Positions 25,094-34,339 of a stretch of 64,000 nt of DNA are shown piece after piece; the stretch's first letter is position 1, and each line of letters starts with the position of its first letter. Under the pieces are notes generated by a model that was given only the letters and a program-made list of their open reading frames with translations, was not told where the DNA came from and did not search any database. The stretch covers positions 36,690 to 100,689 of the forward strand of contig CAZEHO010000007.1 of the NCBI GenBank assembly GCA_964511945.1, written 5' to 3'. A program made the position numbers and the translations under genes. The DNA is from CAZEHO01 sp964511945. GTDB lineage: Bacteria; Actinomycetota; Acidimicrobiia; Spongiisociales; UBA11373.

Positions 25094-26275
25094 CTACAGC
25101 CTGCGCCAGACCCTCCAGAGTGCGTCGGAGTCGCTGAGGGGGTCACCGTGGACCAGGAACCCATCGGCCGGGCCTCCCTCCCGGAGGACTCCGGCGTCCG
25201 GTTCCCCGAGCAGTTCTCCGCCCCGCCAGGTGGCCGCCGCCAGCGCTTCCCAGGGTTCCATGCCGGCATCGGCCAGCGCCCGAACCTCCCACGCCAGGTG
25301 ACCGGCACGGAGTGACCCTCCACCGAAGTCGCTGCCAGCGGCAATCCTGACCCCAGCGGCGCGCGCTCGCCCCAGGCTCTCCCGGGCGGCCTCCAGCCGT
25401 TCCCCGATCCGGCCGCGACCGTCGTCGGATGTGAACCGCTCGATGCTGGTGGTGTGTCCAAACGACTCCCACGACAGCATTACCGCATGGGTGGTGACCA
25501 GGAAGGTGCCGCGTTCCGCCATCTCGGCTGCCACCCCCTCATCGATGCGCTCGCCGTGCTCGATCGACGTCACTCCGCCTTGCACGGCGGCTCGGGTGCC
25601 GCCCAACTGGGTGGCATGCGCGGTGACGGCCGCATCGTTGTCGCTTGCCGCCTGCACCACCCGGGCGACCTCCCCGGCCGTGAATGGTGAGGCTTCGGGA
25701 TCGGGCCCGTCCATGTAGAGCTTGAGGTGGTCGGCCCCGTCGGCGAGTTGCCGCTGGGCCGCCGCGACGAGGGCGTCGCCATCCGCTGCCTGGACCAGGA
25801 AGTCGGCGCCCGGCAGGGCACCTTCCTTGCCCATCCAGGTTCCGGCGGCCCGGAGGTAGGGGCGGTCGCGGCGTTCGGTCCAGCGAGAGCGCACGGTGAG
25901 GGCGAGTGCCCGCGAGGCTCCGTCGGCCTCCCGTGTGGGGGAGCCCACGTCGCGAGCCCAGAAGATCCCGGCATCGAGCAGCAGACGTCCGTTCTCCTCC
26001 GCCACCTCGAGGAGCGCTTCAGTCGGATCGTTGATCCGCTCGATCCAGTGGGATCCACCGGGGAGCGTGATGTGGCTGTGTGCGTCCACCATGCCCGGCA
26101 CCAAGGTCGAACCCCCTGCGTCGACGACCGTCGCACCGGGGCCCGGGTCCGGTTCGTCACCGCTCGGGCGGATCCACAGGATGTGGTGCCCCTCGACGAG
26201 GACGCTCATGTCCAGATCGAGCCGATCGGAGCGAGCGTCCGTGATGGCCAGGTTGCGGTACAGAGTGCGCGTCAT
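25094..26275 (-). CDS. Amidohydrolase (imidazolonepropionase/prolidase-like)
   Basis: The 393-residue protein has the amidohydrolase layout: a small N-terminal beta sandwich, then the TIM barrel with metal ligands in VDAHSHI (about residues 62–68), the carboxylated lysine in DHLKLYMDG (about 180–188), VTAHATQ, SIEHGERI and the final aspartate in AGSDFGGGS, followed by RGGELLG and DGFLVHGDPL that close the sandwich. The first motif reads HSH where many relatives have HxH with another middle residue. The substrate is unknown; relatives act on N-acyl or Xaa-Pro peptides and hydantoin-like rings. Confidence 0.87.
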   Translation of the reverse strand: MTRTLYRNLAITDARSDRLDLDMSVLVEGHHILWIRPSGDEPDPGPGATVVDAGGSTLVPGMVDAHSHITLPGGSHWIERINDPTEALLEVAEENGRLLLDAGIFWARDVGSPTREADGASRALALTVRSRWTERRDRPYLRAAGTWMGKEGALPGADFLVQAADGDALVAAAQRQLADGADHLKLYMDGPDPEASPFTAGEVARVVQAASDNDAAVTAHATQLGGTRAAVQGGVTSIEHGERIDEGVAAEMAERGTFLVTTHAVMLSWESFGHTTSIERFTSDDGRGRIGERLEAARESLGRARAAGVRIAAGSDFGGGSLRAGHLAWEVRALADAGMEPWEALAAATWRGGELLGEPDAGVLREGGPADGFLVHGDPLSDSDALWRVWRRL

Positions 26276-26310
26276 GGACGGAAACTAATCACTTCGAGTC
26301 GGTGAACCTC

Positions 26311-26331
26311 TGGCGAATCGCCAATCACACA
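26311..26331. repeat. Short heptamer repeat overlapping a gene end
   Basis: Three consecutive 7-mers TGGCGAA, TCGCCAA, TCACACA. They run across the stop codon of the FtsX-like permease (26325–26327) and share the GCGAA theme with the tract at 31090–31117. TGGCGAATCGCCA is also a near-palindrome. The tract is short, so support is modest. Confidence 0.4.
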
Positions 26332-28733
26332 GCCCGCTCCCGAACCACCGAGGCGATATCCAGGCGGCGCACGTGGCGCAGGCCCGGGATCTGGGAGAGC
26401 AGGGTCACCGCGATGATGAAGAGCGCAGACACAACGATCGTCCGCGGCTGCATCGACAGCGTGAAGGTGAACTGGTCGTTGTCGTACGCCGCCATGAACT
26501 CCATGGCGGTCAGATAACCGACGAACAGGCCGGGCACGATGCCGAGTAGCGTCACGATCACGTTCTCGGCGGTGATGAGTCGGGCAATGCGGTTCTCCGT
26601 CATCCCCGCCGCTCGCAATGTCGCCACCTCGACCGTTCGCTCCGCGATGTTCACCGACATCGTGTTGAAGATGATCCCGAAGGCGAGCAGGCCGCCGAAC
26701 AGCAGCATGATCCCGACGAAGGCATAGAACAGGCCCATGAACGAGCGCAGGGTGTTCTCGAACGCCCTGGTGCCGGCAACGGCAATGACGCCGTCGACAT
26801 CCTGGAGGCGGTTGCGCATGACGTCGGGATCGGCGTTCTCATCGAACTGCACGGCGGCCCCGAAGATGACACCCTCAGCGGTATCCGTTCCACCGTCGGA
26901 CGCGGCCGCCAGGGCATCGGCGTCGAGCGACACGAGTGACTCGAGGTGGGTCAGCGACGTGTACGCATAGGTCCCTAGGGGTTCGTCGACAAAGCCGGCG
27001 ACCCGCTCGGTGAATACCGCATTCAGTGAGGGCACCCGGACGGCGACGGTGTCGCCGACTTCGATCCCGAGCATCCCGCTGAGATCCTCGCCGAGCAGTA
27101 CCCCGTCACCGGGTAGGGCGAGGACGCCGTCATCGCCGAGGAAGCGGTGCATGGTGGTGCCGTCGACGTACGCCTCGAGGCTGGTGGCATAACGCTCCCC
27201 GTTGGCCTCCACCGCGACCGGTGCCCGCAGGGTCGGCTCCGCAGCGGCGACGCCGTCAACCGCGCCGACGGCGGCGACCAACTCTGCGCTGGGTGGCTCC
27301 GAGAACACCACCTGGGCGTCGTTGCGCTGAATCTGATCGAACTGGCGGTCGAGCAGCACCTCGACGGTGTCGATCATCCCCCACGACACCAGGATCAGGG
27401 TGAGCGCCAGCGTGACTCCGAGCATCGTTGTGAGGGTGCGGCGGGCGTTGCGGAAGATGCCCCGCAGCACAAGGGACCACCGGCTGGGCAGGCGCCGCAG
27501 CGGCGGGATGATGCGCTCCAGCAGCGTCGGCTTGGCGGTGCCCGTCGGAGCGGCGCCGCGCATGGCCTCGGCGGGCGTCAGCTTGATGGCTCGCCACGCC
27601 GGGAAGGCCGCTGCGAGCAGGCCGGCAATCAGGCCGAACAGGATTCCGATAATTGGGGTGGTCGCATCGATGGCGAGCACCGTGATCGGGACGTCGATGG
27701 CGGCGGTGTAGAACCCGGCCACTCCCCAGGCCATGAATACCCCTGCGATGACTCCCGGGATCGCGCCTGCAAGCCCGACGACTACCCCGTACGACAGGTA
27801 ATGCCGGAACACCTTGCGGCGTCGCATGCCGTTGGCGGTGAGCGTGCCGATCACCGGCATCTGGGTGATCACGAGCCTGGTCAGCATCACCCAGGTCCCG
27901 AGGCCGGCGGCAGTCAGGAAGAGCATCGGGAACATGAAGGCCAGTTCCCCGAATCCCTTGACGTCGGCTTGCAGGGCGGAGTTCGCCGGCTGTTCTGCCC
28001 GCGTGAACCAATCGACCGCCCCGGTCGACACCGCCAGCGAGACGAGAACCTCGTCGACGACTTCGGTGTCGGCTCCTTCCCCGTAGCGAACAACGGCCTG
28101 GCTGATTGCCGCCCCGGCACCGAGGTCTGCAACGGTGGAGTCGGCCGCGAAGAGCACCCCGAAGTCCTCCATCGAGGCGATGATCTGTTGCCGGCTCGGG
28201 GAGGGCCACAGATACTCCGCGGAGGCGACGATCCCGCGGACCCGGGCGGTGCGCCAGCCCTCGGGTGCCGCGATCCGCACCGAGTTGCCGACGCTGATGC
28301 CGAAGTGCTCGGCCATGTGTTGCTCGACCAGCACGGCACCGGGTTCGGCAGGGTCGAGGCCGGACCCTTCGAGGATCATCAACTGGTTGACGGCGGGCTG
28401 CTCATCCGACGGGAGGCCGACGACTCGTCCGAACAGAGAGTGATCGTTGACCGGTTCGAGCGCAATGTCGGCCTGGAGGCGAACATCGACGGCCTCGACT
28501 CCATCGACGCCGGCGGCGGCATCGGCAAAGGCTTCGGTGTCCCCGCCGCTGACCCACAGGTCTGCGAAGCGGAGGTCGTCGAAGACCTGTTCGTAGGACG
28601 CCTCGAGACTCCGGTACGCGTCATAGGACCCACCGAAGAGTGTGATCCCGAGGAAGATCGTGATCGTGATGGCGATGAACTGGGCGCGGTTGCGCCGCAG
28701 GTCTCGCCGCAGCTTGGTGCGGAGGATGCTCAT
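26325..28733 (-). CDS. ABC transporter permease, FtsX/MacB-like with two permease units
   Basis: An 802-residue membrane protein with an N-terminal helix (about 17–37), a large extracellular domain, three helices (about 265–390), then a second helix near 430, a second extracellular domain, and three helices at the C-terminus (about 690–795). This is the duplicated FtsX layout of lipoprotein or antimicrobial exporter families. It works with the ATPase encoded immediately upstream (one base between stop and start) and with the TetR regulator ahead of that. Substrate unknown. Confidence 0.9.
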   Translation of the reverse strand: MSILRTKLRRDLRRNRAQFIAITITIFLGITLFGGSYDAYRSLEASYEQVFDDLRFADLWVSGGDTEAFADAAAGVDGVEAVDVRLQADIALEPVNDHSLFGRVVGLPSDEQPAVNQLMILEGSGLDPAEPGAVLVEQHMAEHFGISVGNSVRIAAPEGWRTARVRGIVASAEYLWPSPSRQQIIASMEDFGVLFAADSTVADLGAGAAISQAVVRYGEGADTEVVDEVLVSLAVSTGAVDWFTRAEQPANSALQADVKGFGELAFMFPMLFLTAAGLGTWVMLTRLVITQMPVIGTLTANGMRRRKVFRHYLSYGVVVGLAGAIPGVIAGVFMAWGVAGFYTAAIDVPITVLAIDATTPIIGILFGLIAGLLAAAFPAWRAIKLTPAEAMRGAAPTGTAKPTLLERIIPPLRRLPSRWSLVLRGIFRNARRTLTTMLGVTLALTLILVSWGMIDTVEVLLDRQFDQIQRNDAQVVFSEPPSAELVAAVGAVDGVAAAEPTLRAPVAVEANGERYATSLEAYVDGTTMHRFLGDDGVLALPGDGVLLGEDLSGMLGIEVGDTVAVRVPSLNAVFTERVAGFVDEPLGTYAYTSLTHLESLVSLDADALAAASDGGTDTAEGVIFGAAVQFDENADPDVMRNRLQDVDGVIAVAGTRAFENTLRSFMGLFYAFVGIMLLFGGLLAFGIIFNTMSVNIAERTVEVATLRAAGMTENRIARLITAENVIVTLLGIVPGLFVGYLTAMEFMAAYDNDQFTFTLSMQPRTIVVSALFIIAVTLLSQIPGLRHVRRLDIASVVRERAV

Positions 28734-28734
28734 C

Positions 28735-29448
28735 TCACCACACCAATTCGGCGGCGGTCTTCGGCCGCTCGTTGGGCACGTCGCCGACGATTCTGCCGTC
28801 CCGTAGGTGCAGCACCCGATCCGCCATCTCGGCGATCACGGAGCTATGGGTGACGAGGAGCATCGTGATGCCTCGCTCCCGGTTGAGCGTTCGCAATAGC
28901 TCGAGCACCTGACGGCCGGTTTCGAGGTCGAGTGCCCCGGTCGGCTCGTCGCCGAGCAGCAGCGGCGGTGCCTTGGCGATGGCCCTGGCGACGGCGACTC
29001 GCTGCTGCTCTCCGCCGGAGAGTGCTGCAGGGAAGTAATCGAGCCGGTGTCCGAGTCCGACGGCTTCGAGTGCCCGGCGGGAATCGTCCTCGGCGCGGCC
29101 GGCGATCTCGGTGATCAGTTGGACGTTCTCGAATGCCGTCAGCGTCGGGATCAGGTTGAAGAACTGGAACACGAACCCCACGTGGTCGCGCCGGAAACGA
29201 GTCCGGCCGGCCGGATCGAGCGCGGCGAGGTCTTCTCCTGCGACGGCGACACTGCCGCCGGTTGGGGCGTCGATGCCGCCGATGATGTTGAGCAGCGTGG
29301 TCTTTCCGGATCCGGACGGGCCGAGGATCACGACGAACTGGCCGGAGGGGATCTCGAGGTCGACACCGTCGAGAGCGCGGACGGCTACATCGCCTTCACC
29401 AAAGACCCGCTGCAGGTCGTGGGTGGCGACGGCCGGGGGAGTGGTCAC
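28735..29448 (-). CDS. ABC transporter ATP-binding protein (MacB/LolD-like)
   Basis: The 237-residue ATPase has Walker A GPSGSGKTT near residue 42, the Q-loop, signature LSGGEQQRVAVARAI and Walker B LLLGDEPTGALD, as in the MacB/LolD/FtsE group that drives FtsX-type permeases. It starts with GTG 29448, overlapping the TetR stop by four bases (GTGA), and its stop adjoins the permease start, so TetR–ATPase–permease is one operon. Confidence 0.93.
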   Translation of the reverse strand: MTTPPAVATHDLQRVFGEGDVAVRALDGVDLEIPSGQFVVILGPSGSGKTTLLNIIGGIDAPTGGSVAVAGEDLAALDPAGRTRFRRDHVGFVFQFFNLIPTLTAFENVQLITEIAGRAEDDSRRALEAVGLGHRLDYFPAALSGGEQQRVAVARAIAKAPPLLLGDEPTGALDLETGRQVLELLRTLNRERGITMLLVTHSSVIAEMADRVLHLRDGRIVGDVPNERPKTAAELVW

Positions 29449-30038
29449 GTGGGATCTCCTTGCGTCGGATTGCTGATGAGTTGGGTGAATGAAGCAGCCG
29501 CCCGGCCCACGTCGAGGTCGGGGGCGATGTATGCGTACAGACCGAGTCCGTCGAGCAGAGCCATCAGAGCCAGCGACAGTCCCTCGGTGTCTGTACTCGC
29601 GGGGAGTTCACCCTCCTCGACGGCCTGGTCGAGGCGGTGGCGCATGGCGGTTCGGTATCCGCGCAGCCATCCCATGACAAACCCACCGAGTTGTGGGTGG
29701 CGGGGTGCATGCACCATGACTTCGAGGAGCACCGCCCACCCGGGATCATCGGGATCGATCGACCCGATTGCTGCGGAAAGGATGCCGATGCCCTCTCCGA
29801 TGGTGGGAGCGGTCAGCGACTCCATGGCCGGTTCCGCCAGCGCTGAGAACGCCGTCGCCGTTGCCTCCGCGACGAGGTCGTCCATCGATTTGAAGTGGTA
29901 GTGGATGAGGGCGCTGTTGACCCCGGCCCGCTCGGCGACGCTGCGGGTGCGAATGCCACCGATCCCCTTGTCGGCGATCTCAAGGATCGCCGCTTCGAGG
30001 AGGCGTTCTCTGGTGGCGGACGCACGGGGTTTGGTCAT
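29445..30038 (-). CDS. TetR family transcriptional regulator
   Basis: A 197-residue repressor-type protein. The N-terminal helix-turn-helix (about residues 8–55) reads TRERLLEAAILEIADKG ... TRSVAERAGVNSALIHYHF, the TetR signature; the remainder is the ligand/dimer domain. ATG 30038 is the normal start; the frame stays open 72 codons further into the spacer. It is the first gene of the ABC exporter unit and probably controls it. A divergent EamA gene starts 133 bases away. Confidence 0.9.
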   Translation of the reverse strand: MTKPRASATRERLLEAAILEIADKGIGGIRTRSVAERAGVNSALIHYHFKSMDDLVAEATATAFSALAEPAMESLTAPTIGEGIGILSAAIGSIDPDDPGWAVLLEVMVHAPRHPQLGGFVMGWLRGYRTAMRHRLDQAVEEGELPASTDTEGLSLALMALLDGLGLYAYIAPDLDVGRAAASFTQLISNPTQGDPT

Positions 30039-30171
30039 TTGCCTTAATCGTATGCCCAAACCACCTGACGGCCAAATCGTCGGTCGTTCCCCCAGATGCA
30101 CGAGGCGGTTGTCTTCCTCGAGCGGTTCCGGCCCGACCGAGGCTGCGCGGCCGGGCCCTACCCTGCGGATC

Positions 30172-31062
30172 GTGCAATCGCGCATCTGGACCGCCGCCAT
30201 CGTCGCCGCCTTTGGCTGGGGAGCCTCGCCGGTGATCAGCCGGGTGGCGCTCAACGATGGAGCCTCGCCGTATGAGGTGACGTTGGTGCGCAGCGTGGTT
30301 GCCGGGATAGCGGTGCTCGCCTACCTGCTGGCCCGGCGAAGGGTTCGAAAGCCGGACCGGGTCACCATTTCGGTTGGTGTCGTCATGGGCGTCACCAGCC
30401 TGGCGACACCCTTCATCCTCGGGACGATTGCGCTCCAGTACGCCTCCGCCGGGTTCGTGTCGCTACCGGCGGCGCTGATCCCGCTGCTGACGGCCGCCCT
30501 GGCTCACGTGCTGCTGCCGGGGGAGCGCCTCAGCCGCGCCAAGGTCGGCGGTCTGGTGATTGCGCTGGTCGGCGTGGTGGTGCTCCTGGCCGGGGATGCC
30601 GGGATCGGGGGCGGCGGCCGGCCGGTGTTCGCCGGGATCCTCGGACTGACCTCGTCGGTCGCCATCGCTTTCGGCAGCATTTGCGCCAAACGATTTGCAG
30701 GACGCTACGACCCACTCGACGTGTCCTGGGTGCAATTTGTCGCCGGAGCGAGCGTCATCGCTGTTGCGGCGCTCGCCGCCGGCGAGGGCGTGTCGGCCGG
30801 ACCGGCGGCAGCCTGGCCGGAGCTGATTCTCCTGGGTTTGGTCGGCACGTTCCTGCCGGCCGCCCTCTACTTCTGGCTGCTGCGCTACGTCACCGCCACC
30901 TATGCCTCGGTCATCGGGTACGTCGTGCCGATCTTCTCGGTGGTGCTGGGGATCAGGCTCCTCGATGAACGGCTCGAGACCGGAATCCTCGTCGGCGGGC
31001 TGCTGATCATGACGGGCGTGATCATCACCGACCGCCTCGAGGCTCGGGTGCGGCGCTCGTAG
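30172..31062 (+). CDS. EamA/DMT family transporter
   Basis: The 296-residue protein has ten predicted helices made of two similar EamA halves (about 5–140 and 150–290). Typical parts are AAFGWGASPVISRVAL at the start and GTFLPAALYFWLLRYVTATYAS in the second half. Drug/metabolite transporters of this type export amino acids or metabolites; the substrate is unknown. GTG 30172 is chosen because it opens directly into the first helix; an open frame upstream lies across the TetR promoter. Confidence 0.85.
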   Translation: MQSRIWTAAIVAAFGWGASPVISRVALNDGASPYEVTLVRSVVAGIAVLAYLLARRRVRKPDRVTISVGVVMGVTSLATPFILGTIALQYASAGFVSLPAALIPLLTAALAHVLLPGERLSRAKVGGLVIALVGVVVLLAGDAGIGGGGRPVFAGILGLTSSVAIAFGSICAKRFAGRYDPLDVSWVQFVAGASVIAVAALAAGEGVSAGPAAAWPELILLGLVGTFLPAALYFWLLRYVTATYASVIGYVVPIFSVVLGIRLLDERLETGILVGGLLIMTGVIITDRLEARVRRS

Positions 31063-31089
31063 CTCGTTGCCCGCGGCGGTGGCTGCCTC

Positions 31090-31117
31090 TGGCGAATTGC
31101 GAATCGCGAATATCGCC
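31090..31117. repeat. Heptamer repeat
   Basis: Four exact-phase 7-mers TGGCGAA, TTGCGAA, TCGCGAA, TATCGCC lie in the spacer between the EamA gene and the beta-propeller lipoprotein. It begins with the same TGGCGAA unit as the tract at 26311. Confidence 0.6.
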
Positions 31118-31179
31118 CTTTCCCGGGAACCTCCGACCACACTGGTGGCGTCGGAGGGGTGACCGACCAGGGAGACCTC

Positions 31180-33462
31180 ATGCGCAGGATTGTTGTACTC
31201 ACCATTGCGGTGGCGCTCTTCGCCGCCGCCTGCAGCGGATCGGGCACCACGTCGACGAGTAGTTCGTCGACGACGCGTGCCACCGGCACCACACGGACAA
31301 CCACGGGTGGCATCGATGTGATCACGGATCGTTTCGATCCGAACGACGTCAAGTTCGTCGCTGCACTCGAGCGCCTCGATAGCTGCGATGCGGCCCTCGC
31401 CCACTTCCAGGACGAGGCTCTGAAGCGCGTCGGCCCCTACGGACTCAACGGCGGCGGCGGGTTCTACCCGATGCCGGTCGACGACGTCATGGTCATGGAG
31501 GAATCATTTGCCACCGACGGAGACATGGCGGCTCCGGCAACGACGATGGCGGCCGGTGCCCCGGCGCTGGCCGGCGACGACTCGGCCGGTCGCCAGGAGG
31601 GCGTCGACTACTCCGGTACCAACGTCCAGGTTGCTGGTGTCGACGAACCCGACATCGTCAAGACCGACGGCAACCGCATCCTGGCCATCGTCGACGGAGT
31701 GCTGACCTACGTAGACGTGTCGGGCGACGAGCCGTCCATCCTCGGGAAGCTCCGCTTCGACGAGGGCTGGAACCACACGCTCTTCGCTCAGACTGACACC
31801 GCCTATGTCTTCTCCTACGGGCACGGATACGACGGCATTCCCGAGCCCCTGGTCGCCGCAGCGGACATCATGCCCGACCCCTGGTTCACCGGTGAGATCA
31901 CGCTGATCCACCAGGTCGACCTCTCCGATCCGGGAAACCTCGAGGTCGTGCGCACGCTGCGTGTCGAAGGCCGGTATCTGAGCGCCCGGGCCATTGGGGA
32001 CACGGTGCGGGTCGTGGTGAACTCGTACCCCAACGATCTCCCCTTCGTGTACCCGAGCGGTCCTGCAGCCGAGGATTTCGCCACTGAGGCCAACCAGGCC
32101 GTCATTCGCAACTCGACGATCGGCGACTGGCTTCCCTCATACACCCTCTTCGACGGCGACACCGTCGTGGCCGAGGGCCTGGCGGTCGACTGCGACCGAG
32201 TGCACCGTCCGGCGGAGTTCGCCGGCTTCGACAGCCTCTCGGTCCTGACCTTCACCTTTGGTGAAGCACTCGACTCCGGGCGGGGAACGTCGGTCATCGC
32301 CCAGGGAGAGACCGTGTATGCCTCGAGTGAGAGCCTCTATGTGGCCACCAACGTGTGGATCCCGGACGGACTGTGGGGTGTTCCCGAACTGGCTCCGATC
32401 GAGGAGGACTACTCCACCGCCATTCACATGTTCGATATCAGCGGTGATGGGCCGGCCGACTACCTGGCATCGGGGAGCGTCGACGGACACCTGCTGAACC
32501 AGTTCTCCATGGACGAGTACGACGGTGTGCTCCGGGTGGCGACCACCGATGGACCCCCCTGGTGGTTCGAGGATTCATCCGAGAGCTTCGTGGTGACCCT
32601 GGAGCGGGACGGCGACCAACTCGTCGAGCGGGGCAAGGTTGGAAACCTGGGCCGGGGCGAGCGGATCTTCTCGGTGCGCTTCCTCGGGGAGACGGGCTAT
32701 GTGGTCACATTCCGCCAGACCGATCCCCTGTACGTGATCGACCTCCGCGACGCTTCGAACCCGACGGTGACCGGCGAGCTGAAGATCCTCGGCTACTCCG
32801 CCTACCTGCACCCGATGGGGAACGGCATGCTGCTCGGAGTCGGCCAGGACGCCGACGAGGATGGGCGGACCCTGGGCGCCAAGGTGTCACTGTTCGACGT
32901 GTCCGATCCTGCCAATCCGCAGGAGGTCGACACCTGGACCATCGAGGACGGATACACCGATGTTGAATGGGATCACCATGCGTTCCTGTACTGGGCCCCG
33001 CTCGACATGGCGGTGCTTCCCGTCCAGTCCTGGGCGACGGACTTCATCGGAGCAGTCGTACTGAACACCGAGGGCGGCTTCACCGAGGTCGGCCGGATCA
33101 GCCACGAGGCCTTCAGCGGTGAGGACCCGGACTGCCGCCCGGTCGACGCGCCCGACGAGTACATGGATGAAGGCATGATCGTCCAGGTCTGCGCCGACGA
33201 TCAGATCGGCGGCGTCGAGGGGTACTGGTGCGAATCGATCTCCGGCGAGGAACTGAAGTCCTACGACGAGGAGATCCCCTTTGATCTCGAGGTCGGCGAC
33301 GATGAGCGCCTCGAGGTGTGCTGGCCCGAGTACGGACCATCCGCACCCCCGATTCAGCGTTCACTGGTCATCGGAGACACTCTGTGGACCCTCTCGATGA
33401 GGAGCCTGCAGGGCAACGGCATCGTCACCCTGGATCTGCAGTACCAACTGCCGGTGGGCTGA
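31180..33462 (+). CDS. Secreted beta-propeller lipoprotein (PF09826-type)
   Basis: The 760-residue protein has a lipoprotein signal (MRRIVVLTIAVALFAAAC, lipidated Cys near residue 18), a Thr/Ser-rich spacer and a long beta-propeller region. The segment TNVQVAGVDEPDIVKTDG (about 148–165) is the signature of the secreted beta-propeller family PF09826, found in archaea and some bacteria, often near the cell surface. It ends without an anchor. ATG 31180 has GGGAGA upstream; an upstream GTG (31159) would add seven residues. It stands alone, followed by a strong terminator. Role unknown, perhaps surface protein or binding scaffold. Confidence 0.82.
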   Translation: MRRIVVLTIAVALFAAACSGSGTTSTSSSSTTRATGTTRTTTGGIDVITDRFDPNDVKFVAALERLDSCDAALAHFQDEALKRVGPYGLNGGGGFYPMPVDDVMVMEESFATDGDMAAPATTMAAGAPALAGDDSAGRQEGVDYSGTNVQVAGVDEPDIVKTDGNRILAIVDGVLTYVDVSGDEPSILGKLRFDEGWNHTLFAQTDTAYVFSYGHGYDGIPEPLVAAADIMPDPWFTGEITLIHQVDLSDPGNLEVVRTLRVEGRYLSARAIGDTVRVVVNSYPNDLPFVYPSGPAAEDFATEANQAVIRNSTIGDWLPSYTLFDGDTVVAEGLAVDCDRVHRPAEFAGFDSLSVLTFTFGEALDSGRGTSVIAQGETVYASSESLYVATNVWIPDGLWGVPELAPIEEDYSTAIHMFDISGDGPADYLASGSVDGHLLNQFSMDEYDGVLRVATTDGPPWWFEDSSESFVVTLERDGDQLVERGKVGNLGRGERIFSVRFLGETGYVVTFRQTDPLYVIDLRDASNPTVTGELKILGYSAYLHPMGNGMLLGVGQDADEDGRTLGAKVSLFDVSDPANPQEVDTWTIEDGYTDVEWDHHAFLYWAPLDMAVLPVQSWATDFIGAVVLNTEGGFTEVGRISHEAFSGEDPDCRPVDAPDEYMDEGMIVQVCADDQIGGVEGYWCESISGEELKSYDEEIPFDLEVGDDERLEVCWPEYGPSAPPIQRSLVIGDTLWTLSMRSLQGNGIVTLDLQYQLPVG

Positions 33463-33483
33463 TCCCCGCCGATCGCCAAATGT

Positions 33484-33513
33484 GAGAGACCGGGCCGCAC
33501 GGCCCGGTCTCTC
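33484..33513. terminator. Bidirectional terminator between the beta-propeller gene and infA
   Basis: A perfect 13-bp stem GAGAGACCGGGCC / GGCCCGGTCTCTC closes the four-base loop GCAC. It lies between the convergent ends of the plus-strand lipoprotein gene (stop 33462) and infA (stop 33534), and can serve both. Confidence 0.85.
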
Positions 33514-33533
33514 AGTGCTTCAGCTTCTGTGCT

Positions 33534-33761
33534 CTAGCGGTAGCGCCAGACGATCCGACCCTTGGTGGGGTCGTACAGCGACACCTCGACATCAACGGTG
33601 TCACCGGGGAGGATCCGGATCTTGCGACCGCGCCGCATGCGGCCGGACGCTTTCGCCATCACCTCGTGCCCCTCTTCGGTCTTGACGCGGAACACGGCGT
33701 CACGCAGGACCTCGGCGACAACGCCTCGAGTCCGATAGACCTGGGTGTCGGTCGATGACAC
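33534..33761 (-). CDS. infA: Translation initiation factor IF-1
   Basis: The 75-residue protein is a single OB (S1-like) domain: the segments GHEVMAKASGRMRR, IRILPGDTVDVEVSLYDPTKGRI are diagnostic. IF-1 binds the A site of the 30S subunit during initiation. GTG 33761 gives the normal length and lies four bases after the RRM gene stop, so the two may be co-transcribed. The usual actinobacterial infA lies in the ribosomal protein operon; this one lies outside it, so it could be a second copy. Confidence 0.85.
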   Translation of the reverse strand: MSSTDTQVYRTRGVVAEVLRDAVFRVKTEEGHEVMAKASGRMRRGRKIRILPGDTVDVEVSLYDPTKGRIVWRYR

Positions 33762-33765
33762 CGGA

Positions 33766-34083
33766 TCAGTACCGGTCGCGTCCGCCGCCGCCGTAGCCGC
33801 CGCCGCCGTAGCCGCCGCCACCACCGCCACCGCGCCGCTCGGTGCGGGGCCGGGCCTCGTTGACCGTCAGACGGCGTCCACCGACGTCCTGATTGTCGAA
33901 CGCCTCGATCGCGGCGCGTGCCTCATCGTCATTCGTCATCTCGACGAAACCGAATCCGCGAGAGCGGCCGGTTGCCCGGTCCATGATGACCTGGGCGGAT
34001 TCGACGGTGCCGTGAGCCGAGAACATGCTCTCGAGCTCGCCGGACGTCGTGTTGTAGGGAAGGTTCCCAACGTAGATGTTCAT
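33766..34083 (-). CDS. RRM-domain RNA-binding protein with glycine-rich tail
   Basis: The 105-residue protein has one RNA recognition motif with RNP2 IYVGNLPYN (residues 2–10) and RNP1 RGFGFVEM (about 43–50), then a Gly/Tyr-rich tail GGGGYGGGGYGGGGRDRY. This is the bacterial Rbp type known from cyanobacteria, linked to cold or RNA processing. Start ATG 34083; an open frame upstream is not needed. It precedes infA in the same direction, making a small translation/RNA unit. Confidence 0.92.
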   Translation of the reverse strand: MNIYVGNLPYNTTSGELESMFSAHGTVESAQVIMDRATGRSRGFGFVEMTNDDEARAAIEAFDNQDVGGRRLTVNEARPRTERRGGGGGGGYGGGGYGGGGRDRY

Positions 34084-34339
34084 CGGGCTGCTGCCTCTCT
34101 CAATCCCATCCCCGCCGCTGGTCGGCAGGGATCGGTCGAACTCACCGCGAACCCTTCGGCTTGACCCGTTCAACAGATGCAGCCCGTGAACCGTCCAACC
34201 AGGGAATCAACCGAGTGATCGACCTGTGGACAACCACGATAGCGGGATACGCTCGCCGGCCGGGCCTGGCGCATTCCGATCCTCGAATCATGAGCAGACC
34301 GCGGCCGCGGCCTTATCGCCCTTCGGTACCCTCGGCGGC

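Noticed and set aside
34084..34339. tRNA or small RNA gene between the RRM gene and the PfkB gene
   Set aside because: No cloverleaf with a T-arm GGTTCGAATCC-like motif is visible. The spacer holds only the presumed promoters.
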